Source of the DNA: Eunapius fragilis | Lineage: Eukaryota > Porifera > Demospongiae > Spongillida > Spongillidae | DNA length: 64,000 bases | Reading direction: 5' to 3' | Assembly (NCBI GenBank): GCA_963681505.1 | Contig: OY811986.1 | Coordinates: forward strand, 5,783,738-5,847,737 | Shown: positions 1-16,122 of the stretch, piece by piece | Layout: each line of letters starts with the position of its first letter | Position numbering within the stretch: position 1 is the stretch's first letter | Made by a program: the position numbers and the translations under genes | The notes under the pieces: generated by a model | Seen by the model: only the letters and a program-made list of their open reading frames with translations | Databases searched by the model: none | What the model was told of the DNA's origin: nothing

Positions 1-137
1 GGTGTGATGTATGGGCCTCAGGATGCAGGGGTGTGATGTATGGGCCTCAGGATGCAGGGGGTGTGATGTATGGGCCTCAGGATGCAGGGGGTGTGATGTA
101 TGGGCCTTGGGATGCAGGGGGTGTGATGTACGGGCCT
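1..137. repeat. 30-bp minisatellite, about 4.5 copies
   Basis: A 30-bp unit containing GTGTGATGTATGGGCCTCAG repeats with few changes from the left edge of the window. It probably lies in a dynactin intron, because dynactin exons run leftwards toward it. Confidence 0.9.
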
Positions 138-179
138 CAGGACAAAATGCACTGAACAATAGAGAAATGGGGTAGGAAG

Positions 180-236
180 GAGGAGGAGAGGAGGAGGAGG
201 AGGAGGAGGAGGAGGAGGAGGAGGAGGAGGGAGGAT
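180..236. repeat. (AGG)n trinucleotide repeat
   Basis: A run of GGA/AGG triplets follows the last dynactin exon I can place. On the minus strand it would read as a serine run if exon 4 continued through it. I favour an intronic position because a GT donor precedes it at 268-269. Confidence 0.75.
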
Positions 237-269
237 TGGAGAGGAGTGGAAGGGATGAACAAGCATTAC

Positions 270-1106
270 TGACTAGATCAAAGCTAGATCCTTTGACTGG
301 AGCTGGAAGAGACGCAACAGCTGGGATGGCAGCTTGTGATGGAATGACAGCAGGTTGAGGAGACACAGGAGGCTGTGGGTGACCTTCCCCAGACCCAGGA
401 GGTTGTGAGGCACCTTCAGCGTGAACTTTCTGCAGACAATGCAACGTGCTCCCTTAAGAGTAACGCCCACACATATAGTAACTTAATATGCAACTTAAGA
501 CAATTCGATATTCCACGCATATCCTTACTATTAGGTGCTTATAGTAAAATCCCACCTAACAACATAAAACTCCCATGCAGTGCACCCCCCCTCCTCGTCC
601 CCCTCTATCTTCATACCTTGGAAGGCTGGGGAGGAGACAGTGCGGGGGATTTCTTCCCAACGCTCTGACCCTGGCTCGGCCCCATAGACTGCCGCCTTGG
701 GATCCCAGAGCTCTGCGGCAGCGGAAGGCGCGACACTTCAGCCGTCAGCAGCTGGCGTTAATAACAACGCACGTGATATATTCAGTCCAGACCATCTTTA
801 TTTAATTCTCACCTGAAGCTGGTTCTGCCGAACGAACAGCCCATGCATATCTGGGCAGGTGAAATATTGCTTGTCCGATACAACGCCATTGTTTTTGCCT
901 TTCGGTTCATTCAGCTCCACGCCGACCCACTTTCCCGGAGCGAAAAGTGTTGTTCCAACATACCTTCGATCAAAGAACCACGTTAAAGGTGTATCGACAT
1001 TTCACTGTGGTGCCATTAACCTCACGGTCCCTTGTAGCCCCTTCTCCTTTACTAGGACTTTCGCCCCGATTTTTAGCGGTACCCCGTCGTCTTGAGATTC
1101 CGCCAT
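270..1106 (-). CDS. DCTN1: Dynactin subunit 1 (p150Glued), 5' part, CAP-Gly domain
   Basis: This is the amino-terminal part of the large dynactin subunit, which binds microtubule plus ends and activates cytoplasmic dynein. Four minus-strand exons can be placed: 1021-1106, 813-963, 617-751 and about 270-429. Exon 1 starts [20 protein letters not shown]. Across a 57-bp intron the CAP-Gly domain reads [20 protein letters not shown] and GKNNGV, ending [17 protein letters not shown], which matches the p150Glued family closely. Exons 3 and 4 encode a Ser/Pro-rich basic stretch ([11 protein letters not shown]), as expected just after the CAP-Gly domain. Exon phases agree through exon 4; the end of exon 4 is uncertain. 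The gene runs off the left edge. The mortalin stop codon lies only 124 bp upstream of this ATG on the same strand. A CLIP-type protein is the main alternative, but the FVRQ ending favours dynactin. Confidence 0.88.
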
Positions 1107-1230
1107 AGGATTAATACTTTAATTAGATTTTTCGGGCGGTTAATTAGAATTTGTTTACATGCAGGACAAAAGAAAATTGCAACAACAACATAGACACAGC
1201 AGTCCTCGATATACAAGGTCACTAAGCGGG

Positions 1231-7506
<6,276 letters not shown>

Positions 7507-7824
7507 CTTCGTTCTTTTCAGCAAGAACCACGTGCAACCTCTACACCTGTATTACGCAAGCGCACGTGCTCGTACGAATAACTCATAGAAGTTACGTACT
7601 ATTATGTCACGTTATTTAGTGCTAAAAATACGATGCGTACACAGCGCAAGCAGACTGTGGCCACATATAACCTTGGTATAAATTTGATTACGTGGCTTTG
7701 TAGTTTTTATAACCACAGACAGCTTGCAGTGGTAACTTATTGTTACTAGTGTACTGATGAGACTCCAAGGTGGGACCAAATTATTCATGACAGGCCGCCT
7801 TTGCGCATCAAATCGCCTACAATA

Positions 7825-7912
7825 CTGGAACCAGACTGATGCATGATGCTTAAAACACTCATCTAGATATTATATCTAGGCTTCAAGGATCATGGATCAG
7901 TCTGGTTCCAGC
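7825..7912. mobile_element. 88-bp inverted repeat, MITE-like hairpin
   Basis: The left arm CTGGAACCAGACTGATGCAT and the reverse complement of the right arm, CTGGAACCAGACTGATCCAT, match at 22 of 23 positions over the full arm. The centre contains a second small palindrome, CTAGATATTATATCTAG. It may be a miniature transposon or simply a cruciform-forming sequence; no target duplication is clear. Confidence 0.55.
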
Positions 7913-8127
7913 ATCGTCTGACGTGCAGTAACCTCCGCAATGAGTATCTTTGTTGAATGCAATGACAAAAAGGCATAAATTAATTCTTTAAGTTGAAATC
8001 AGAAAACTACTAACTGAGTTGTTATGGTAATGTCCTGTATGAGACACAATTTATGGTACGTCGTAATCTTCACGTTTCCAATTATCCTCACTACGTACGT
8101 AACAGATAACTGGATCTGAAAGGTTAA

Positions 8128-8493
8128 AGCCTGGTTCACAATATATGACGCAATTACACAGGGAAAAAAATCGCGTTCCGGACCTTGGGTTTTATCCTAT
8201 CGACCTTGGGATCTGTTCCATCAAATGTATTCACTGTTGTCTTAGGCACTTTGAATACGTTTGATGGAACAGATTCCAAGGTCGATAGGGTAAAACCCAA
8301 GGTCCGGAACACGTTTTTTCCCCCTGTGTTAAGAGCCCGCGATGCGTCGCGATGAATGAAAAAAAAAAACTCTGTCGGCCATCAATTTTTAATAACGTAC
8401 CAGGTTTATCGCTGCGACGTCGCAGGAATAGATATTCCTGCGACAACCATCGCGTCGCATCGCGAGATCTTGCATCATATTGTGAACCAGGCT
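8128..8493. mobile_element. MITE (outer), TAA target duplication, interrupted by a second MITE
   Basis: The terminal repeats AGCCTGGTTCACAATAT are flanked by TAA on both sides (8125-8127, 8494-8496). Subterminal inverted GCGATGCGTCGCGATG-type sequences follow each end. The 3-bp TAA duplication fits PIF/Harbinger-like elements. The left arm is split by the element at 8157-8328; without that insert and one TTA copy, the two arms align. Confidence 0.82.
8157..8328. mobile_element. MITE (inner), TTA target duplication, about 70-bp TIRs
   Basis: The ends CACAGGG and CCCTGTG are flanked by TTA on each side (8154-8156, 8329-8331). The arms are nearly perfect inverted copies for about 70 bp; one arm contains CCGGACCTTGGGTTTTATCC. 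Near identity of the arms suggests a fairly recent insertion. The TTA duplication fits a PIF/Harbinger-type element. Confidence 0.85.
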
Positions 8494-8612
8494 TAAGTCT
8501 GGTATTGGCACTAGCGCTGCGCGGCAAATATGTTTACGTAAAGGTGATTTCGTCTAGTAAACTTTGCCATTTATAAAACCGATCGACGTGACAGCAACTT
8601 GAGTCAGTACTA

Positions 8613-9320
8613 ATGAACTGTTCACGTTCTGAGAGCGAGACTGCGGTCACAGCTCTCGCCGTGCTATTCGCACTGGCAATGACGGCATTGTCAGCTGTCA
8701 TTCTCACGTTCGTAATATTTGTCAAACTGGAAGTAATAGCGGTTAAAGTGCTAAAACGGCCGTCTTTCCCGTCTTCCCTGTCCCACCAGATTTGTAAACC
8801 GCGTAAGTACAGTCTAAAGTTTTAAACTGATGTATTTATAACCGAAATTGTTTCTGAGATCCCTAGTTAATTATTTGAAGAGCTTTATTTCACGTTTGAG
8901 AAGTTCAAACCCGTCGGTGGAATGTGTGACTCCCTCGAGCAATGTGGGGGTCGCTGAAAGCCAATCCGCTAAGCCCGAGCAACTTGACGACTTGCATGCA
9001 GCAGAGACGGATCCGCAGAAGGAAGCTATTCACTTATTTAACCCGATATACACCACGATGGAATTCAGCGTCGATGTCAGCGCTATTCGCGCGGTCCAAA
9101 TAGCGGCCGAGGGACCGGGCAGAGAAGCCCCGCAGAGGCTATACACCGCTCCGCCTATGGCCGCGAAACCTAAGGTCGCCCTGCGTCAAACGACTAGGGA
9201 GATGTCAAAAGCTGCTGTACCAATATCCACATGTGCTCCGTAAGTATCCGCTTATCAGCCTGAACTATAAAATTATCCGTTCACCTCTGTCTCTTTAGGT
9301 CAAAACGGACACCACAATAA
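8613..9320 (+). CDS. Unidentified 194-aa protein with an N-terminal membrane segment
   Basis: I do not recognise this protein. Three exons chain in phase: 8613-8802, 8867-9239 and 9299-9320, all with GT-AG introns of 59-64 bp. After the start MNCSRSESETAVTALA a hydrophobic stretch of about 30 residues (LFALAMTALSAVILTFVIF) forms one membrane helix or signal anchor. The rest is hydrophilic, with an acidic part (EQLDDLHAAETDPQKEAIH) and a basic end (KPKVALRQTTREMSK), ending SKRTPQ. The next gene converges on it, with the two stop codons 88 bp apart. Consistent splicing across three short exons supports a real gene; no homologue is claimed. Confidence 0.6.
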
Positions 9321-9408
9321 TTTAAAAATGTACAAATTAAACCGAGTGGAACCAAAATAAATATATTTTTTTTTGTCCTGTTTTTTTGTTGTTGTTGTTG
9401 TTGCGCAT

Positions 9409-10309
9409 TTAGTTTCTACCTGCCCGCTCCAATGAGCCGTCACCGAGCATGTAGGCCGGCAGGTAGCCAGACCCGCCCCCCTTATCGGTTTTCTGAAGAG
9501 CGGGATTCTGGTGCGTGTCATTTCTCCCATCCAGTGAAGTGTACCTGCAGCCAATATGCGGTTTGTGGGGAGGGCAACCATTTTGCATGTTTCACTTCCA
9601 GGAACAATACAAACACAGGAGAACACACAGTGCACCATAATTACTACCCTTGGTCATATAGCTTGCAATAGCGAACTTGGAAAAGCTTCAAAAACTGCCA
9701 AACATGGTGGTACGACCAATCCTGAACAGAGCAGGAGGAGGAGGGGAGGAGGTGTGTAGGAAGATAGGAAGAAGAGAGACAAGGTTAGTTACTGGTACAT
9801 CCCGTTGAATCTGGGGGCGGGCTGAAATCATGTTAATTTTTTACCATTAATGGCACTGACAATATAATGGTGAAAATTAATATAATTTCAGCCCTTCCCC
9901 CCCCCCCCCCCCCCCCCCCCCTTTGCTAGATCCACCACTGCTCATCACTCCTGCACATACCACCTACCAATATACAGTTCACTCTCATGTATGACGGCCA
10001 TGACTGGTCAGTTGGGGAAAATTCTCTTTGATGCTCTGTATGCACAAACGAGATTACTTTAAACAACAAACATATTTCACTGTAAAAAAGATGTTGATCA
10101 ACACAATAGAAGTACAATCATTGGTATGCCAGCCTCCCTTACTTGCATGGGGGTCTGTTCGTCTTGTGCCCATAAAGATGGCCCTTATCTCAGGATTGGT
10201 TGCCTTCAGGTTCGCAAGGGCTTCAGAAATCAAGCCAGAGACGCGTATGACCGAAACAGGGTAGCTGTATAAACACGTGTGCACATGAATACTGCACCTA
10301 ATACACACA

Positions 10310-10347
<38 letters not shown>

Positions 10348-12736
10348 GTTGCTCTGTTTGTGTAATAAATTGCTCCACTTCTACAAATGGATCAGAGAGT
10401 TGAACGTACAAAACCTTTATCTTGGAAGCAAACAAGTCTATCCCATGGCTACAGTGTCACATAAAGAGATCGAATATAGAGGTGGGCATTGATTAGAACC
10501 TCACTTCAAGAGAACAGCATGCACAAGAGCCAGAATGACAGTGCAGTCTTTGCCTCCATTGAATGCCAAACACATCTCTTCAGGCCTTTAAGGAAATTGG
10601 GGGGGGGGGGGGGTTAACTGACTAACTACTGACTGTTCTGCCATATGGCTTTTAATAATTACCGATAATCATGAAGTGCCTTCTCAATGATTCCCACAGA
10701 GGTGCTCAAACTGAGCCAAAGATCTTCAGATATAAGGGCAACCTTCTCAGGTTGAACCATCTTGGTCAACCACGAGAGCTCCTTCTTCACTTTTGCCAGT
10801 TCATCATCTTCCTCCTCACCGTAATAGTTAGTGATAGCGACAATCTCATCTGCAATAATCAATTTGGGAGGGAGAGAGGATACCAGGTGATGTCATAAAC
10901 CTCCCCAACTCCATTAGATGTCTGTTTCATGCATTTAGTTCTGCTTATTATTGACTTCCTGCCCCGTCCATTTAAACATTTTGCTACATTAAGACAGCAT
11001 GGATGAGGAGGTGGAGAGAGAGGATGAGGAAGGAGAGGGGTTGGGGAGGTTAAATAGGAGGAGAGAGGGGTTGGGGAATGGTTACGCACTGCCCAGCATC
11101 TGCAGAAACAGCTTGCAGTAAGCCTGTGTGTGTGGTGGTGGGTAAGGAAACTAACAGAAGTGACCTATCATTCCACACACAACAGCTACCTTCTCAACAT
11201 TCAACCTGCATGTGGACTCCAATGTCACTTTAACCCTGTGGACAGTGCTGTGTGATGAGAGGGGGCAGTGGAGGTGGTCACAACATCAACCTCCTAACAA
11301 GGCTATACATGACCTCTTGGATTTGGGGGAGGGAGGAAGGGGTGAGGAGGGGTGTGTGTGGGAAAGATCAATAATCCCCAATAATTCCTACTGTGTGTGT
11401 GGTCTTCAGATTCAAGTCAACTAAGAGCAGAGGGAGCAGTTGCCCCCCCATAAGTAGATCCTACCCTGCCTAAAAGGCACATGGGGTACTTCTTACCTGT
11501 CCACATCTGATGGGTATGATCCAATTTGAACACTGGGAGAGAATTCCCTTTGAATGAGGTCGAGTGGTTTTGCAAGTGGGGTCTCATCACAGCCAAAAAA
11601 TATCTCCTTCAGATAGAATTGTTGCTTACCACCACCATACAGATCCTACAATGTTTTAGGGCAGGGGGAGGAGGAGGAGGTGGATAACTTCAACAGAGAC
11701 TTTCCTGGCTCTCACTTTGCACACAGAGAACACCTCCTTCAACAGTGAGGGAACTCCTGGATAGCAGTGAACGTTGTGGACGGTGACCAGAGGCATTACC
11801 CTATCTCCGTGCTTGTTCCTCCTAGCGTGCACAACTGCTGATGTGGGCACCTGTACGTGTTGCAGCAGTTGTGATCACACAGAGATGGCAGAGTGATGAC
11901 ACATATGCACATACTAGCAGTGAATGGAGAGTGCAATTTATCAATAGTCAATATGGGTCACTGCACATTGTCATGGGGCAAGCAAAGGGTCCCTGCAATG
12001 TTATGGGGCAAAGCTAAGGTCCCTGCAATGTTATGGGGCAAAGCAAAGGGTCCCTGCACAATGCTATGGGGCCTCACTTTGGTACAACCTTAGGCATCAC
12101 GTGAGAAGGCCCTCAAGGTCAGCCTAACGAGATACAATTTCCTGTGAGATTTCCGTGCTCAGCTGCCTCAGCCAAAAACACGAACGTGCTACTAATAGCC
12201 TACACAGATATTATGTTATAATAATTGCTATATTATCGCTCCACGTTATGACCTTAAAGATAAGACTTACGCAAACGACGTAATCGAAAAAGAAAAGTAA
12301 AAAAAACGCACCATCAACGTTCTACTCCAGGGATTGGATGGATCCACGTGCTCCACACCGCCAAAATGAAGAGTAGCAAGCTCCTTGTTCAAGCAAAAGT
12401 CTTCTCCGAAGGCCCTACCCACGGCTGTATACGGAGTAGCCAAAGCAAAAGTTACAACACACTGCCCGAAGCAGAACTATTTAATCAGAGCGCCACCTTC
12501 AACCGTCACGTCGTCATGAGTGGGTCCCACTCCCCCGGCGGTGAGGATATAATCGAACAGCGACAAAAAGCTCCTGACCTCTTGAGAGATGGCATCCATA
12601 TTGTCCGGTACAACTGATATCTGTGCACGTGTCAAGCAAAGGCGGATATTTTAGGACCAGAGGGACCATTCTCTGAGGAGACAACTCAGGAACCACGCAA
12701 AAAATAAATAAATAAAGAAGCGACCTTTCGAGAGGA

Positions 12737-12767
<31 letters not shown>

Positions 12768-12953
12768 AATTTTTACTCACTCTGCAGACCTTCACTCCTA
12801 ACAACCATAGCTGATGGGCCAAGTAGAACGAGTTCTCATCTTGCACGTGCCCCTTTAGTATCTCGTCCCCAACAACTGCAATGTAAAAGAAGGTGGTGTG
12901 TTTGCATATCTGCTTCAAGGAAGCTCACCAATAATGCCAGCAGTCTTCTCCAT
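9409..12953 (-). CDS. FLAD1: FAD synthase (molybdopterin-binding plus PAPS-reductase-like domains)
   Basis: Converts FMN and ATP to FAD. Exons 1 (12929-12953) and 2 (12781-12875) join in phase to give [20 protein letters not shown], the MoCF/molybdopterin-binding-like domain; the next exon has [21 protein letters not shown] later exon carries [11 protein letters not shown] and [18 protein letters not shown]. The catalytic PAPS-reductase-type half follows: [20 protein letters not shown] (nucleotide-binding SGGxD-like loop), [46 protein letters not shown] and LYDQGYTSL, ending ERAGRN. This two-domain order is that of animal FLAD1. I could not place a short segment around 11860-12340, and could not resolve the junction after the FNGGKDC exon near 10500, where the obvious splice sites put it out of frame. 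Introns hold long G or C runs and a tandem repeat at 11985-12070. It faces the RasGEF gene head to head, 227 bp between start codons. Confidence 0.92.
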
Positions 12954-13180
12954 TTTAAGTAACTAACATTTATATAGTCAATTAACTATTTCATAATCCC
13001 TAATTTATAATATTAGTATTAACTTGTTGCGAATCATTGCTCCCCGCGATTCCAGGGGTGGGGTTGCGTTGCAGTTTTTATGGGCGTAGCTGTGGCAACA
13101 AATACATTCAACTCGCGCACTTGAGTGCTCCGGGACATAAACTTAGGATACGCGCTTCCGCAAAGAAAGCCCCGAACCAC

Positions 13181-16076
13181 ATGTCGCGCCACGATATGGA
13201 CTTCGGTGAGCTCACGCTTAAGGAGCGGACGAGAGCAAAGAAGGATCTTATGAAAAAAATCGAACAGTACAACAAAGAAGTAAGGACGAAGAGACCTTCC
13301 TTCCCATCACCAATCCCACCAAGGTAAGCACGCCGAGCTCCAGATCAAATGCAATGTCTCATTTGTAACGTATCCGTCTCAGGATCTTGTGTACAAGGGT
13401 GTCCTGAAGATATCCTACGACAGGGGATACGTGGTGCAAACCAAGTCCTTGCTGCTCGAAGGATCCAGCACTGCCGCCGAAGTGGTTTGCCAATTGTTTG
13501 AAGCTCTGGGCCTCCGTGGGATCCGGAAGATTACGCTCTGGAGGAGCGCAACATTGTGACCGGGGGTAAGAGGGGGGGGGGGAAGAGGGGGTGGGAGGGT
13601 CTCGCGCAGGCCTCGTCTGCTGGCACGCACGTAACTGAAGTGGGGATCGAGTGGGGCTAAAAACAGCCCTTAATGTGGATGTCTTTTTTGGCGCGCATGC
13701 AGAGGCGCGATTGTTGAAAAGCGAAGAGGCACCTCTGCGGCTTCAGCTGAACTACGGGGTACACCGGGAGGTGATAGAGATAAGACTGGTGCAGGTGAAG
13801 GACACGTACTCGGCTCCCATGCTCGGCCTTACCAAAGGCAGCCGGGAAAACTTAGACAGTGCCTCCGATTCGGACGAGACGGTTCATGACGAGGACACCC
13901 GTGCGGTACCAAAGGAGGAAGGTATGTGTAAATTGCAAGACTGTAGTAAGGGGAAAGGAGGGGGTAAGCTCCGCCCCCCGCCCCCCCGCCCCCCCCACCC
14001 CCACACACACAAAAAATTTGGGGGGGGGGGGGGGGGGGGGGGGGGGGACCATAGGCCTATCTAGAGCAGTATTCCCCTTTTGCAGTTAATGATCATGGCA
14101 TAGCAAAATTGGAGCTAGTGATGGAAGAAGCATTGCAAGATATCCCTACCCTTGTCCAGGAAATCCAGGAAAGGCTCAGAAGTATGCGACAGCCAACCCT
14201 TCCTCTCCCTTACACGTATGATGTCATTCCCTTTGCTCTCTGCAGTTCTCTCTGAAATGGTGGCCCATGATGGCAAGCCAAGGGGCGGCTTGCCTTCGCG
14301 TAAGGCACTTTGGGACATGTTGAAACCTCAGGCCTCTGCAGTAAGTGGCACCACCGCGTGTATATAATCATATGGGACAGTGTCCACCATGATCACCCCA
14401 CGTGGTACCTTTTCCAGGACAAGCAAAAGAAAAGTAATGCTTGCGTTGAAAAGTTTGTCTAATTATAAACTAAGAGCCTTATAAATTTATGATGGAGGAT
14501 CGTGGAAAAGGGACCTAGATTTCAAATTATTTCATTTTCTAAGAGACACCTATGTCCTCTACAACTTCTTTCTTTAATTAGTCTGCCCATCATGGAGTTA
14601 CAGTGGCCTGAATTTGTAATTACGCGTACATTTTAATTGCAAGCGTCAACTTTGAAGTTCCTTCCTGGAAAATTTTTATAATATGCGCTAGGTCCCTTTT
14701 CGCTGCCACGACCCCGTGGGATTGTCCGATTTTGGATGCGTAATGACGTCATCATTTGATAAGAGGTTTAATAAATTTGAAAACTTGATTTTATTGGACA
14801 GTGTCCCATATCATTACACAACAGAAGATAAAGCAAGAATTATAATGGCACTCAATCTTGGTTATTTAATCAGAATTTCCAGACGTCATTTTCCACTTCA
14901 GTGTACTTTTATTGGTACTGCCATGTTGGCATGACAACAAACTCATCCCAAGCATTGCTTAAAATGCATAACTGTTCAGCCAGGCTACTTGGTTACAAGC
15001 CTTGTTCCCCTCCATTGCTAGTTGGAATTTTCATTTTCATAATTTCAGTATCATAACTGGACCTGTAGCTTCCTTCATCACCCCCATCCCACCCATCATA
15101 ACTGGGCCTGTATCTTCCTTCGTCACCCCCATCCCACCCATTGTAACTGGGCCCATAGCTTCCTTCGTCACCCCCATCCCACCCGTTTGCTCCACCCCTT
15201 CTCCTTGCTCATAGTTACACAGCCAATCTCCACATTTTAAATGGCAGATGGTACTTCCTTATAAGGTGAAAATGCAAAGAGGTTGCAATTATATAGTTAA
15301 CTAACCAGTGCAATGCAATGCACACGAAAAGCACTGTATAATGGACCAGTTGATCTTAATGGTTTACCCTTCATCCCTCAGTTTGTGAAGGACATTAGAA
15401 GGCTTGTTGACAGTGGTGATTTCATTGCCAACAAACACTGCTCCTCCCCTGTGGTGAAGCTCATAGTCACGCTATTGTTAGAACTGATTACGGACCATAG
15501 CAGAGAAGTTGGTTGCTAGGGGAGTGGTAAGGGGAGGTGTTTCACGGTTGGGCACTCTTATTGCAGCTGGTGAACATCACCAAGGAGATGTGCGCCCTAA
15601 GAGGTGCGGCCAAAACAGACTTCAACACTTCGGTGGCCAGCTTCATCCAACAGATCACGTACATCTCTAAACTGATTGGCAAGACTAACGACTCCCTCCA
15701 CGCCATGGCTCTGACAAGTCACCTCCTGGCTGAAGCTGTGCCCAGTGACGTGGCCGAGGGACAGCTTCAGGTGTGTTTGCCTGCCCCCTACGTACATTAC
15801 CCTACACCTCTCACATTTATGTCTCCCTCCGTACAGCCCAACTCTTGCTTTTCTGGGTCTGGTAGCGTCTCAGGCATTCTGATATTCACTGTTGTATCAG
15901 CCTACCTAGGGTATGTTGCACTCTCATTAAAATCTGACGATTTTCACAGCTACAACCTGTGTGTATGTGCGTGTGTGTGGTGTGTTGTGTGTGTGGTGTG
16001 TGTGGTGTGTGTGGTGTGTGGTGTGTTTTCTTGTGGTGTGCGTGTGATGTGCATATGTGTGTGCATGGTGTGCATG

Positions 16077-16122
<46 letters not shown>

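Larger units (their letters stand above)
7507..8612. other. Intergenic spacer between divergent mortalin and an unidentified membrane-protein gene
   Basis: This 1.1-kb spacer must hold both promoters. I see one 88-bp hairpin repeat (7825-7912) and a nested MITE pair (8128-8493), listed separately, and no coding exon. Confidence 0.7.

Noticed and set aside
9360-9420. (CAA)n tail of a SINE next to FLAD1
   Set aside because: The sequence in front of the CAA run is the last FLAD1 coding exon, not a tRNA-like SINE body.
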